Shown one piece after another: positions 8,135-17,097 of a stretch of 64,000 bases of DNA. The notes under the pieces were generated by a model that did not search any database, had not been told where the DNA came from, and worked only from the letters and a program-made list of their open reading frames with translations. The DNA comes from an archaeon. Its GTDB lineage: Archaea > Nanobdellota > Nanobdellia > Woesearchaeales > GW2011-AR15. The position numbers and the translations under genes are program-made. Position 1 is the stretch's first letter. Each line of letters opens with the position of its first letter. The DNA lies in the NCBI GenBank assembly GCA_018657065.1, contig JABHXU010000025.1, positions 39,405 through 103,404 of the forward strand, in the 5' to 3' direction.

Positions 8135-8851
8135 ATGTCATTAAAATTAAGAAATATTTTTAAGAATTATAAGGTGTTAAATAAGTATCCAAAATATTTT
8201 ACACCATTTAAAAAAGTGTTTTATCAAATAGCGTATTTAATTGCTGGTACTAATGTTAAGACGAGAGAAGCATGGCTTAAAAAAAAGAAAATCAAAAAAA
8301 TCAAAAAGATCCTTAGAAAAGGGGATATTATGATTCTAGGAGATCTTAAAACTATTTTATCTTATTTTGTAGATGGATCAGTTACACATGCAGGTATTTG
8401 GGCAGGAAAGGGTAAAATGATTCATGCGATAGGCACGGGAGTACAATTTATGAAAATTAAAGATATATTTGCAGAATATGATACTTTGGCAATTTTAAGA
8501 ATTAGTCCTTTTATTAAGAAAAAAAGATATATTATCTATAAAGCATTGCAATATGCTAAAAAACAACTTGGAAAACCGTATAATTTTGAACTTAACACTA
8601 CAAAAGGTAATTTTTTTTGTTCACAGCTTGTGAATGATTCTTTTAAAGCTGCAGGTTATAACACTGGTCTAGAAAATTTTCGAGATAATCCCTCATTTAA
8701 AAGTAATATTCTAAAATTAATTAATGACAAAGGAGATCCTCTTGAACCTGGTTGGTTTTTAGAAGGTAATTTTGAAGTTATTTTTGTTTCTCCAAATATG
8801 GTTATAAAAAATAATAGATTCTATTTAAAAGAAAGTCAGAAGAAAAAATAG
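8135..8851 (+). CDS. YiiX/YebB-like permuted papain-fold (NlpC/P60 superfamily) protein
   Basis: The catalytic order is circularly permuted: His85 in 'VTHAGIWAGKGKMIHAIGTG' comes first and Cys162 in 'NFFCSQLVNDSFKAAGY' follows, as in the YiiX/YebB and LRAT-related branch of the NlpC/P60 superfamily. The N-terminal ~60 residues are strongly basic with no clear signal peptide. Members of this branch include lipid acyl hydrolases or transferases as well as peptidases. Placement between psd and carS fits a lipid-directed role, but the substrate is unknown. TATA-like sequence lies upstream at about 8103-8112. Confidence 0.82.
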   Translation: MSLKLRNIFKNYKVLNKYPKYFTPFKKVFYQIAYLIAGTNVKTREAWLKKKKIKKIKKILRKGDIMILGDLKTILSYFVDGSVTHAGIWAGKGKMIHAIGTGVQFMKIKDIFAEYDTLAILRISPFIKKKRYIIYKALQYAKKQLGKPYNFELNTTKGNFFCSQLVNDSFKAAGYNTGLENFRDNPSFKSNILKLINDKGDPLEPGWFLEGNFEVIFVSPNMVIKNNRFYLKESQKKK

Positions 8852-8894
8852 TATTAGGAAAATTTATATTCTATTATTCCTTTGTAAGATCAAA

Positions 8895-9443
8895 ATGGCA
8901 ATACTAAACTTAATTTTTGAATGTTTTTGGTTCTTATTACCTGGATACTTAGCAAATTCAGCACCTGTTTTTGCAAGGAAAATTAATTTTTTGGATTATC
9001 CTATTGATTTTGGAAAAAAAATAAATGGAAAACGATTATTTGGAGCGCATAAAACCTTTAGAGGATATTTTTTTGGAATAATAGTGTCAATTTTAACAGT
9101 TTATGTTCAAACATTACTAATGAATAATCCTTTTTTTATGGAACATAGTATTCTTAATTATTCAAATCATAATTTTTTATTACTTGGATTTTTATTTGGA
9201 TTTGGAGCTCTTTTTGGTGATTCAGTTAAAAGTCATTTTAAAAGAAAGATTGGAATCAAATCAGGAAAATCTTGGTTTCCATTTGATCAAACAGATTTTG
9301 TATTTGGAGTATTAATTTTTGTTGCACCAGTGTTCATTCCTAGTGTTGTTCATATGGCTATATTAGTCGTATTTTCACTACTTATGCACTTAACCTTTGT
9401 TTATATTGGATATTTGCTTGGGATAAGGAAGCAGCCAATTTAA
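8895..9443 (+). CDS. carS: CDP-archaeol synthase
   Basis: A 182-residue integral membrane protein with about five helices and the CarS/DUF46 signatures: 'NGKRLFGAHKTFRGYFFG' in a cytoplasmic loop and 'FGDSVKSHFKRKIGIKSGKS' followed by WFPFDQTDFVFG. CarS makes CDP-archaeol from unsaturated archaetidic acid (DGGGP) and CTP, the branch point for all archaeal phospholipids. It is downstream of the YiiX-like gene and near pssA/psd, so this stretch covers activation, head-group transfer and decarboxylation. Its end overlaps the convergent gene by 4 bases. Confidence 0.95.
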   Translation: MAILNLIFECFWFLLPGYLANSAPVFARKINFLDYPIDFGKKINGKRLFGAHKTFRGYFFGIIVSILTVYVQTLLMNNPFFMEHSILNYSNHNFLLLGFLFGFGALFGDSVKSHFKRKIGIKSGKSWFPFDQTDFVFGVLIFVAPVFIPSVVHMAILVVFSLLMHLTFVYIGYLLGIRKQPI

Positions 9444-9952
9444 CGCTTCTCAGCCCAATCTGCAACTAAATATTGTTTATCCATAGCTAGAAGATGTCTA
9501 TTAATTATTCTGATATTATTTTCTTGTCTTTTTTTTTTAAAATAGTAATCAATGTCAATGATAGCAGAGTATTCATAGCCTTCCTTATCTAAAACAAAAA
9601 TTTTTTGGAGAGTTGGAAGCTTAAAGCCTTTATAAAAAACTCTATCGTAAATTAAGCGACCAGTTTGAAAACTAATACTTTTAACTTTTTTCCAATCAAT
9701 TTTTTTATTTTTTATCTTTAAGCTATCGGTATGTAATTCAAATTCTTGTATTTTTAATATACTCTTAATTAAAGGCATCAATAATAAATCAAGAACAAAT
9801 ATAGGAATTCCAAATAAAATAAAAAATGGAGTTGTAAAAAAAACTAAACTAACAAAGAGGAAATTAAGAATTATTAAAACTATAAATAGTGTTTTTCCTA
9901 GATAACCCCAATTGATATCTGCTCTGAATATTAATTTAGATTTCATCTTCAA
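9440..9952 (-). CDS. hypothetical membrane protein with a possible PH-like domain
   Basis: A 170-residue protein. Two close hydrophobic segments (about 17-40 and 43-62) form a hairpin, followed by a beta-rich C-terminal part ('FELHTDSLKIKNKKIDWKKV', then an Ile/Phe/Tyr strand pattern). That order, a membrane hairpin followed by 'I.W..V..I.F', resembles bacterial PH-like (bPH/YdbT-type) proteins, but this is only a resemblance. The gene starts inside the end of the EamA transporter gene (17-base overlap), so the two are co-expressed. Confidence 0.55.
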   Translation of the reverse strand: MKMKSKLIFRADINWGYLGKTLFIVLIILNFLFVSLVFFTTPFFILFGIPIFVLDLLLMPLIKSILKIQEFELHTDSLKIKNKKIDWKKVKSISFQTGRLIYDRVFYKGFKLPTLQKIFVLDKEGYEYSAIIDIDYYFKKKRQENNIRIINRHLLAMDKQYLVADWAEKR

Positions 9953-10832
9953 TAACTGAGAGATTTTTTATACTTGATTTTCTAAATATCATCATAATAG
10001 TTAATCCCGTAATTACTATTATTCCACCTATGATTTGTTGGATATTTAAAATGTCTCCTAAAATAAAATATGCTAAAATAACTGTTGAAAACGGGAGTAA
10101 ATTTTTTACTAATGCAGATTTACCAATACCAATATAATCAAATGCTTTGTATTGAAGAATTTGTCCAATTACTGCTGAGAATAATGGAACTATTACAAAA
10201 ATTGGAATCGTAGAAATACTTGGAGGTTGGTAATTATGAGTGACAAAAGTAAGAATAGTTAAAATAAAAAGCATAAACCAGGCTCTAAAAAACATGAAGG
10301 TATAGTGGCTGATTTTTTTGGAATTTTTTTTAACCATTACAAATCCAAAGGAATAGATTAAGGATCCTAAAAGATAAATTAATGCAGTTAATACAATTTT
10401 GCTGTTATTTGAATAAGAAAGAATTACAACCCCGATCATGGATAAAATAAGTCCATATAGTTCTTTTTGGTTAAAAACTTCTTTTAGAATAAAAACACCT
10501 AATAGTATTTGAAAAACAGTACCAAATCTGTCTAAAAATGAAATAACTCCTGGGCTAATATAAATTAAACCATAAAAAAAAGTTAAGATTCCTGCAGCAT
10601 TAGCAGTAGCAAAAAAGAATAGTAATTTATAGTGTTTTTTAATGTCTTTAATTATACGTGATCCTTTTTTTCCAAATAATAATATTAATGACCAAAAACT
10701 AGCAGACATGAACCAAAACATCTGAGTTGTGTATACATTTGTGCTTTGATATAGAAATTTTACACATATTGCAGGCAATGAATGCATTAATACTACTAAA
10801 AGCATGTAAAAATAACCTTTTGATTCATTCAT
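9936..10832 (-). CDS. EamA/DMT-superfamily transporter
   Basis: A 298-residue protein with ten predicted membrane helices in two homologous halves, the standard two-EamA architecture. Each half shows the typical features: 'ISFLDRFGTVFQILLGVFIL' with KE after it in the first half, and 'IGKSALVKNLLPFSTVILAY' with FILGD after it in the second. Members export or exchange small metabolites, such as amino acids or nucleotide sugars; the substrate cannot be read from the sequence. It has a TATA-like region upstream and is divergent from the zinc-finger gene at 10888. Confidence 0.88.
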   Translation of the reverse strand: MNESKGYFYMLLVVLMHSLPAICVKFLYQSTNVYTTQMFWFMSASFWSLILLFGKKGSRIIKDIKKHYKLLFFFATANAAGILTFFYGLIYISPGVISFLDRFGTVFQILLGVFILKEVFNQKELYGLILSMIGVVILSYSNNSKIVLTALIYLLGSLIYSFGFVMVKKNSKKISHYTFMFFRAWFMLFILTILTFVTHNYQPPSISTIPIFVIVPLFSAVIGQILQYKAFDYIGIGKSALVKNLLPFSTVILAYFILGDILNIQQIIGGIIVITGLTIMMIFRKSSIKNLSVIEDEI

Positions 10833-10887
10833 GATTTCATTAAAAAAACATAATCTATATTAATAACTTTTTTATTTTAACAGAAAC

Positions 10888-11220
10888 ATGAAGTGTTATG
10901 TATGTGACAAAGAATTAAATTTTCTTTATTTTGTTGGAAAAGACAATGTATGCAACAAATGTATTGCAAAACATACGGTTTTTAAGGAAGTTAAGGTTAG
11001 TGAAGACATACTTCTTAGAAAAGCTCTTAGGTCTTTTGAAATCAAAGGTTTTGAAGATCTTAAGAATATAAGTTATGCAGACGTAGATAAGCTTGCTCAT
11101 GGACAAATCAAAGAGAAATCTAAACAAACTGTTAAATTTAAGAAGAATAAAGTTAGTGCAGTTTCAGTTGATGATGGTGATTATTTAGATCCTCAAACAG
11201 AATTAGATATGTCTTATTAA
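10888..11220 (+). CDS. small zinc-ribbon protein
   Basis: A 110-residue protein. It opens with CYVC and NKC motifs (C3-X2-C6 and C22-X2-C25, in 'CYVCDKELNFLYF' and 'VCNKC'), a treble-clef or ribbon zinc site. The middle is helical, and the C-terminal 40 residues are a basic patch (KEKSKQTVKFKKNK) followed by an acidic tail ending DMSY. Nothing shows a catalytic role; nucleic-acid or protein binding is the likely function. TATA-like sequence (tttttatttt) lies about 20 bases before the ATG. Confidence 0.7.
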   Translation: MKCYVCDKELNFLYFVGKDNVCNKCIAKHTVFKEVKVSEDILLRKALRSFEIKGFEDLKNISYADVDKLAHGQIKEKSKQTVKFKKNKVSAVSVDDGDYLDPQTELDMSY

Positions 11221-11763
11221 TTATTTCTTTGATTTTTTTAAACTATTAATTTTGCTTTTTAGTTTTTTATTATCTTTTTCAAATTTTTTTATATTTTCTT
11301 TGTTATGTATATCAAGTCGATAAGTATAAAATTCTTCTAGTGTATCTTCTAATTCTTTATTTTTAATTTCTAATTTCTGTTTAGTTTTTTCTAATTCAAG
11401 TTGTTTATCTTTTATACCTTTTGAAATAATTTGAAGTTCTACAATTTGTGTGTGAATTCTTTGTTTATCTTTTTTTAATTCAATAATATAGTCATACGAT
11501 AAATTAATTACAAGTGAAACAAAAATTGAACCTGCAAAAAATACAAGACTAATTAACATATCTCGAAAATTTGTTTTTTGAATAAATATTAAGTATAAAA
11601 TATCAAATAGATAACCAATAATAAATAAGAATATTAGACCCGATAAAATTTTCCAGTTAATATTATGTTTTTTTTGATTTTCTTTTTTAGTTATTTTTAA
11701 AGATAAATTTAAAGACCAAATAAGAAAAATTATTCCTAAAGACACAAGCAAAATATGGATCAT
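11221..11763 (-). CDS. membrane protein with a long C-terminal coiled coil
   Basis: A 180-residue protein with three membrane helices (about 1-18, 35-60 and 70-92), then a charged coiled coil from about residue 93 to the end. The coiled coil has a heptad-like Leu/Ile pattern within Lys/Glu-rich sequence ('QLELEKTKQKLEIKNKELED'). I know no named family with this order. It ends exactly next to the stop codon of the convergent zinc-ribbon gene, with no spacer. Confidence 0.6.
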   Translation of the reverse strand: MIHILLVSLGIIFLIWSLNLSLKITKKENQKKHNINWKILSGLIFLFIIGYLFDILYLIFIQKTNFRDMLISLVFFAGSIFVSLVINLSYDYIIELKKDKQRIHTQIVELQIISKGIKDKQLELEKTKQKLEIKNKELEDTLEEFYTYRLDIHNKENIKKFEKDNKKLKSKINSLKKSKK

Positions 11764-11825
11764 TTTTAATTAAATTATTATTTAAACAATAAACAAATAA
11801 TTTAACCACATTTAAATTTAACGAA

Positions 11826-12416
11826 TTATTTTTTCTTATTTCTACCTCTACTTTCAACTTTTTCAAGCCGAGTTATAACTTCATTATAGTTTTTTGATTT
11901 ATTTTTATATCCTTTTAGAACTAGTGAAAACGCTTTTTCAAAAATAGTATGATGTTTACTTTCCAAAGCTTGTTTAATTAAATGTAAATCAACAGCTTTA
12001 TCTTCTATTTTTTTTGAAAAATAACTTAATCCAAAATCAATAAAATAAACATTATTATCATAAATCATATTTGAAGTAGTTAAATCTCCATGAATTATTT
12101 CTGAATTATGCATTAGAGCTAATTTTTCACCAATTTCGAGACATAAATTAAGATCACCTTCTAATATGTCTCTTATTTTTTTTCCTTTGATAAATGACAT
12201 CTTTATCTCCATATTTTTGTCATCCAGTTGAATAAGTTTCGGTGCAGGAATTTCTTTAGGTAATTTTTCTAAAATTTTTGCTTCTCTTCTTGTTCTAGTT
12301 TTTCGAAGAGGAAGGTCAATTTCTTTTATTCTATAATTTTTTTTAATTCTTTTTTTAATTACTATATTGTCTTCTTTAAAAATTTCAGCTTCTGCTCCTT
12401 TTCCTATAAGTGTCAT
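11826..12416 (-). CDS. bud32: Bud32 kinase/ATPase of the KEOPS complex
   Basis: A 196-residue stand-alone Bud32, the normal size for an archaeal single-domain form. It has 'LIGKGAEAEIFKEDN' at the glycine-rich position, a Lys and REAK for the N-lobe salt bridge, the catalytic loop 'IHGDLTTSNMIY', DFG in IDFGLS and the family-specific 'DKAVDLHLIKQAL'. Bud32 supports Kae1, Cgi121 and Pcc1 in making t6A37 in tRNAs. In many archaea it is fused to Kae1; here it is separate and no other KEOPS gene is in the window. Upstream AT-rich sequence can serve as a promoter for both this gene and the divergent HD hydrolase. Confidence 0.95.
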   Translation of the reverse strand: MTLIGKGAEAEIFKEDNIVIKKRIKKNYRIKEIDLPLRKTRTRREAKILEKLPKEIPAPKLIQLDDKNMEIKMSFIKGKKIRDILEGDLNLCLEIGEKLALMHNSEIIHGDLTTSNMIYDNNVYFIDFGLSYFSKKIEDKAVDLHLIKQALESKHHTIFEKAFSLVLKGYKNKSKNYNEVITRLEKVESRGRNKKK

Positions 12417-12490
12417 TAAACATAGTAATCCTAATGTTTTTTTAAATATATAGAAAAAATTACTTAAACGTAAGTATAAACTATTATTTT

Positions 12491-13045
12491 ATGGACCCAT
12501 TAAAAATCTTAGAAAAACATTATGATAAAAATTCTAAACTTTATGATTTATTAATACTTCATTCAACTCTTGTTACAAAAAAAGCAATTGAAATTGCAAA
12601 GAAAGTTCCTGAACTAAAACCTGATCTTAAATTTATTAAAGAGGCGGGAATGCTTCATGATATTGGCATAAAATTTGTAGATTCTCCAAAAATTAATTGT
12701 TTTGGAAAACATAAATATCTTGAACATGGATATTTAGGTAGAGATTTACTAGATTCTGAAAATTTACCTAAACACGCACTTGTTTGTGAAAGACATATTG
12801 GAGTAGGAATAACAAAAAAAGAAATTATTGAAACTAAATTACCTTTACCAAAAAGAGATATGATTCCTATATCAATTGAAGAAAAAATAATTAGTGTAGC
12901 AGATTTATTTTATACTAAAGCTCCAGGATTTGAAAAAATAAAAAGAACAATAGATGAGATTAAAAAAAATATTTCTAAGCATGGAGAAGAAAAAGTAAAA
13001 AAATTTGAAAATTATTGTAAAATGTTTAAGCTTTTTTCTTATTAA
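12491..13045 (+). CDS. HD-domain phosphohydrolase
   Basis: A 184-residue HD superfamily protein. Metal ligands are visible in order: H in 'LILHSTLVTKKAIEIAKKV', the HD pair in 'GMLHDIGIKF', then H in 'YLEHGYLGRDLL', H in 'VCERHIGVGITKKEI' and D in 'ISVADLFYTKAPG'. This matches archaeal HDIG-type hydrolases, whose substrates are usually nucleotides or cyclic nucleotides. It is divergent from bud32 and its last 20 bases overlap the convergent SdpI-like gene. Confidence 0.85.
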   Translation: MDPLKILEKHYDKNSKLYDLLILHSTLVTKKAIEIAKKVPELKPDLKFIKEAGMLHDIGIKFVDSPKINCFGKHKYLEHGYLGRDLLDSENLPKHALVCERHIGVGITKKEIIETKLPLPKRDMIPISIEEKIISVADLFYTKAPGFEKIKRTIDEIKKNISKHGEEKVKKFENYCKMFKLFSY

Positions 13046-13691
13046 ATTTTTGATAAACAAAAAAACTGTAAAATATCAAAAAAAGGCTGCTTAAAATTAC
13101 TGGAGCCATAACTAAAATAAAGGCGTATTGTTGAAACATTATTCCTAGTAACGAGACAATACCTGATATTTTAAACAAAATTGATCCAATTTTATGAGTT
13201 TTTTCCCAAACTTTTTTATGACTTAATGTCCAAGGTGTTCTAATTCCCATAAACCAGTTTTGTTTTGCATTTTTTAAAAAACATCCAGTGTAAAATATTA
13301 AAACTGAAAATGCAGGTATCATTAATTTTACAAAATTTAGATTTTTATCAAAATGCGCAATTACAGTTAAAATATACAAGTAAAACATGTATCCGGTAAA
13401 GATCATAATAAACCCATCATATTGATTTCCAAATTTTGCAATATTTTTTTTGAGTGGATCAATTTTAGGTACAAAATAAAACATTAGTACACAAACAGTT
13501 GATATGAATGGGATTAAAAATAATGCCCAAAATTTGTGCATATATCTATCAACTTCACCTTTCTGATTCCAATGAGTAGGCATAAGTTCAGGCATACTTG
13601 GGTAAAGATACATACTTATTAAGTAAGTGAGCATTATAAGAAGTCCGACAGCAATTTGAGTAGGTTGTTTCATAACAATAATAAGTACCAT
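13026..13691 (-). CDS. SdpI/DUF1648 family membrane protein
   Basis: A 221-residue protein with about six helices. The N-terminal DUF1648 motif is clear ('LYPSMPELMPTHWNQKGEVD'), and the C-terminal SdpI motif is 'WFMGIRTPWTLSHKKVWEKT' followed by HKIG. In Bacillus, SdpI gives immunity to the SdpC toxin; most homologues have no known function. It ends convergent to the HD gene (20-base overlap) and starts 6 bases after the stop of the phosphoesterase gene on the same strand. An in-frame ATG a few codons after the TTG/GTG-type start ('MKQPTQIAVGLL') is the likelier start, at about 13673. Confidence 0.87.
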   Translation of the reverse strand: MVLIIVMKQPTQIAVGLLIMLTYLISMYLYPSMPELMPTHWNQKGEVDRYMHKFWALFLIPFISTVCVLMFYFVPKIDPLKKNIAKFGNQYDGFIMIFTGYMFYLYILTVIAHFDKNLNFVKLMIPAFSVLIFYTGCFLKNAKQNWFMGIRTPWTLSHKKVWEKTHKIGSILFKISGIVSLLGIMFQQYAFILVMAPVILSSLFLIFYSFFVYQKFNKKKA

Positions 13692-13697
13692 GTACTA

Positions 13698-14195
13698 TTA
13701 ATATTTTATGATTTCTGCAGAGTGAAGTTTTGTATCATAAATTGCAATGCTTGGTTTTATTTTTGTATATCTTTTATACCCACAACAACATCCAGGATTA
13801 ATGTGAAGAGTTTTTCCATAATTTTTTATTAAATATTCGTGTGTATGACCTGAAAAAACAACATCAAATTCTTCAGAAGTAATTAATGAGTTTAAGATTG
13901 ATTCATTATCACCATGGAAAATAGCAATTTTTCTCATATCAATTTCAATTTTTCCAATTCTATCTAATAATTCAAAATTTTTTATTTTTTTAATATACTC
14001 ATTTTTATTTTTATCACAATTTCCTAGAACACCTTTTAGTTCACAATTTAATTTTTTGAAAAGATCTAAGGAAGAAGAATAAGTGTAATCTCCACAATGA
14101 ATAACAAGATCTACTTTTTTTTTGTTGAAGATTTCTATTGCTTTTTTTATATTTTCAATAATATCGTGGCTGTCGGAAATTATTCCAATCGTCAC
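13698..14195 (-). CDS. YfcE/MJ0936-type metallophosphoesterase
   Basis: A 165-residue calcineurin-like phosphoesterase. Metal ligands run in order: 'IGIISDSHDIIENI', 'VIHCGDYTYS', 'GVLGNCDKN', 'AIFHGDNES' and the pair 'VFSGHTHEYLI'. The length and the 'LHINPG' ending fit the archaeal YfcE/MJ0936 group, which hydrolyses phosphodiesters in vitro. An unusual CCC triplet follows ('NPGCCCGYKR'). The start overlaps the stop of pgk by 4 bases, so the two genes are translationally coupled. Confidence 0.92.
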   Translation of the reverse strand: MTIGIISDSHDIIENIKKAIEIFNKKKVDLVIHCGDYTYSSSLDLFKKLNCELKGVLGNCDKNKNEYIKKIKNFELLDRIGKIEIDMRKIAIFHGDNESILNSLITSEEFDVVFSGHTHEYLIKNYGKTLHINPGCCCGYKRYTKIKPSIAIYDTKLHSAEIIKY

Positions 14196-15328
14196 TTAAT
14201 CACCTTAAACACAGGTAATTTTTTTCCAGATAACATTTCTAAACTTGCACCACCACCAGTTGAAACATGTGTAATTTTTTTTTCTAATTTATATTTATGA
14301 ATTGCTTCACCAGAATCACCACCACCAACAATAACTGTGGCATTTAGTTTTGAAAGAAATTTTGCAATTTCTTTTGTACCTTTTTCAAATTTTTTATATT
14401 CAAAAACACCAATAGGTCCTGCCCAAACAATTGTTTTTGCTTTACCTAAGATTTTTTTGTATGATTCAATAGTTTTAGGTCCTATGTCCATTATCATTCC
14501 ATTGATTTTTTTACCTTCTTCAAGTTTAGATTTAGTTTTTTCATTAAATTCTAATCCAGTTATATAATCTTTAGGTAATTTGATTTTTTTAGGATATTTA
14601 ATTAGCATTTTTTTACAAATTGGAATTGATTTTTCATCAAATTTTGAAATTCCAATATCATAATTTTTTGTTTTTAGAAAAGTATTTGCCAAAATTCCAC
14701 TGATAATTAAATAATCAACCTTTTTTAGTAATTGATTTATAACTGCAATTTTATCGGCTTTAGCACCTCCAATTATGGCAACAAAAGGTCTTTTTGGATT
14801 TTTCATGTTAGTTTTTAAATGTTTAATTTCTTTTTCCATTAATAGTCCAAAACAGCTTGGTAAATATTTAGGAATTCCAACAACAGAAGAATGTGATCTA
14901 TGAGCAACACCAAAAGCATCAAAAACAAAAACATTGGCATAACTAGATAATTTTTTTGAAAAAATTTCATCATTATTTTTCTCTCCAATATCATATCTTA
15001 AATTTTCTAAAACAATAATTTTTTTATTCGGAAGATTTAATTTTCTTAAGTTTGAATTCTTTTCAAAATAAACTCTTTTTTTAAGAAGATGAGATAATCT
15101 TGATGCAGGTTTTTTCATTGAATATTTCTTATTTACTTTTCCTTTAGGTCTTCCTAGGTGACTAATAATAATAATTTGTTTAGGATCGCAAGATAAAATA
15201 TGATTAATTGTTGGTAGGGCTTTTTTTATCCTTGAGTCATCAGTTATTTTTCCACCTTTAATTGGAACGTTAAAATCAACTCTAACTAATACTTTTTGAT
15301 CTTTAAAATTAAATTTTGAAAATTGCAT
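14192..15328 (-). CDS. pgk: phosphoglycerate kinase
   Basis: A 378-residue Pgk with all blocks in place: 'KVLVRVDFNVPIKGGKITDD', 'IIIISHLGRPKGK', 'PFVAIIGGAKADKIAVINQL' for nucleotide contact, 'TIVWAGPIGVFEYKKFEKGT', 'VGGGDSGEAI' and 'THVSTGGGASLEMLSGKKLP'. It converts 1,3-bisphosphoglycerate and ADP to 3-phosphoglycerate and ATP. It is somewhat shorter than typical archaeal Pgk (about 400-410), mostly through tight loops. It is divergent from the AmrS-like gene and coupled to a phosphoesterase gene downstream. Confidence 0.97.
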   Translation of the reverse strand: MQFSKFNFKDQKVLVRVDFNVPIKGGKITDDSRIKKALPTINHILSCDPKQIIIISHLGRPKGKVNKKYSMKKPASRLSHLLKKRVYFEKNSNLRKLNLPNKKIIVLENLRYDIGEKNNDEIFSKKLSSYANVFVFDAFGVAHRSHSSVVGIPKYLPSCFGLLMEKEIKHLKTNMKNPKRPFVAIIGGAKADKIAVINQLLKKVDYLIISGILANTFLKTKNYDIGISKFDEKSIPICKKMLIKYPKKIKLPKDYITGLEFNEKTKSKLEEGKKINGMIMDIGPKTIESYKKILGKAKTIVWAGPIGVFEYKKFEKGTKEIAKFLSKLNATVIVGGGDSGEAIHKYKLEKKITHVSTGGGASLEMLSGKKLPVFKVIK

Positions 15329-15410
15329 GAAGTCACCTTTAAATATTAAGAATGAAATGAGTTTTTATAATTTATCAAAATTTAAATACTACGTAGACAT
15401 AAGAAAATAT

Positions 15411-16415
15411 ATGCAAGAAGCAATGTTTTACAAATCTGAAAATGAGTTTTTAAAATGTGAACTTTGTCCACATAATTGTATAATTCCAAAAAACAAAAAA
15501 GGTATATGTGGTGTTAGACAAAATATAAATCAAAAACTTTTTAGTTTAGTTTACGGAAAAACAATTGCGTATCATGTTGATCCAGTAGAAAAAAAACCAC
15601 TTTATCATTTTTTACCAGGAAGTAAAATTTATTCTTTTTCAACAATGGGATGTAATTTAAAATGTAATTTTTGTCAAAATTTTGATATTAGTCAATCTTT
15701 AAAAGGAAAAAATGCAGAAATTTTAGGGATTCAAATATCTCCTAAAGAAATTGTTAAAAGTGCAATAGCTTCTCATTGTAAAAGTATTGCTATGACTTAT
15801 AATGAACCAACTATTTTTTTTGAATATGCTTATGAAGTATGTAAAATAGCTAAAAAACATGGATTAAAAACAGTATTTGTAACAAATGGTTATATTAGAA
15901 AACAACCTATAACTAAAATTTCAAAATTTCTAGATGCTGTAAATATTGATTTAAAATCATTTAATGAATATTTTTATAAAAAAATTTGTGGTGCATCATT
16001 AAAACCAGTGTTAGAAGCAATTAAACATTATTATAAAAAAGGAGTTTTTGTTGAGATAACAACATTGGTTATTCCTGGTGAAAATGATTCAAAAGAAGAA
16101 TTAACAAAAATTGCAGAATTCATTAAATCTATTGATAAAAATATACCTTGGCATATTTCTGCATTTCATCCAGATTTTAAAATGTTGGAAAAAGAGCCAA
16201 CAGCTATTGAATCATTGGAGAAAGCGTATTTAATAGGAAAAAAAACAGGTTTAAACTATATTTATACAGGAAATATTTATGGTGGACATGAAAATACTTT
16301 TTGTCCTAAATGTAAAAAAGCAGTTGTAAAGAGAATTGCATATAATGTTATTGAAAATAATATTGATAAAGGACACTGTATGTTTTGTGATAATAAGATT
16401 TCTGGAATTTATTAG
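15411..16415 (+). CDS. amrS: AmmeMemoRadiSam-system radical SAM enzyme (COG1180)
   Basis: From ATG 15411 the protein begins 'MQEAMFYKSENEFLKCELCP', the normal start of this family, with an N-terminal Cys cluster (CELCPHNC, later CGV), then the radical SAM motif C-X3-C-X2-C in 'MGCNLKCNFCQNFDISQ' and a C-terminal zinc ribbon ('CPKCKKAV', 'CMFCDNK'). The partners AmmA and Memo are not in the window. An upstream ATG at 15327 would overlap pgk and adds 28 residues; a TATA-like box at 15381-15388 lies 23-30 bases before 15411, supporting the later start. The product of this system is unknown in archaea. Confidence 0.9.
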   Translation: MQEAMFYKSENEFLKCELCPHNCIIPKNKKGICGVRQNINQKLFSLVYGKTIAYHVDPVEKKPLYHFLPGSKIYSFSTMGCNLKCNFCQNFDISQSLKGKNAEILGIQISPKEIVKSAIASHCKSIAMTYNEPTIFFEYAYEVCKIAKKHGLKTVFVTNGYIRKQPITKISKFLDAVNIDLKSFNEYFYKKICGASLKPVLEAIKHYYKKGVFVEITTLVIPGENDSKEELTKIAEFIKSIDKNIPWHISAFHPDFKMLEKEPTAIESLEKAYLIGKKTGLNYIYTGNIYGGHENTFCPKCKKAVVKRIAYNVIENNIDKGHCMFCDNKISGIY

Positions 16416-17056
16416 ATTAAATAAAACAATATTCCTAAAAAATGAAATATACTTCCAGCCAAAACAAATAAATGCCAAATAAAATGAGTATAGGGAATTT
16501 TTTTCCATAAATAAAAAACAACACCTAATGTGTAAGATAAGCCACCAAGCAAAATCCAAATAAACATTCCTTTAGGAAGCATTTCTAATGTTGGTTTAAT
16601 AGCAATAACAATTAGCCAACCCATTGCAACATATAAAAGAGTTGCAAAGGTTTCTTTTTTTCCAAAAAAAACATTTTTAAAAATAATTCCTAGTATTGCT
16701 AGTAACCAAATAATTCCAAATAAAATATATCCTAAAGTACTTCTCATGGGAACTAGAAAAATAGGCGTATATGTTCCAGCAATAAGTAGATAAATCATTG
16801 AATGATCAATTCTTCTAAAAACATTTTTGGCTTTAGTAAAAGCAAAAGAATGATAAAGTGTAGAACCTAAATAAAGTAAAAATAAACTTGCACCATAAAT
16901 ACTAAAACTTATTATTTTCCAAATATCTTTTTGTTTACTTGCATAAACAACTAAAATTATTAATCCTACAATACTTAAAAGTGCACCTATACCGTGTGAT
17001 ACACTGTGTGAGACTTCTTCTCCAATAGAAAATAGTCTACGTTTTTTATTGTTCAT
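16412..17056 (-). CDS. haemolysin III/PAQR family membrane protein
   Basis: A 214-residue protein with seven membrane helices. The three metal-site regions of the HlyIII/PAQR superfamily are present: 'GEEVSHSVSHGIGALLS' near the N-terminus, 'LGSTLYHSF' with 'RRIDHSMIYLLIAGTYTPI', and 'HFIWHLFVLAGSIFHFLGIL' near the end. PAQR members are thought to be zinc-dependent hydrolases or receptors acting on membrane lipids; bacterial HlyIII proteins affect membrane lipid homeostasis. Its last 4 bases overlap the convergent AmrS-like gene. Confidence 0.93.
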   Translation of the reverse strand: MNNKKRRLFSIGEEVSHSVSHGIGALLSIVGLIILVVYASKQKDIWKIISFSIYGASLFLLYLGSTLYHSFAFTKAKNVFRRIDHSMIYLLIAGTYTPIFLVPMRSTLGYILFGIIWLLAILGIIFKNVFFGKKETFATLLYVAMGWLIVIAIKPTLEMLPKGMFIWILLGGLSYTLGVVFYLWKKIPYTHFIWHLFVLAGSIFHFLGILFYLI

Positions 17057-17097
17057 AGAATATAAAATAAAAAAGTAAGAATAAATAATTATCTGTT

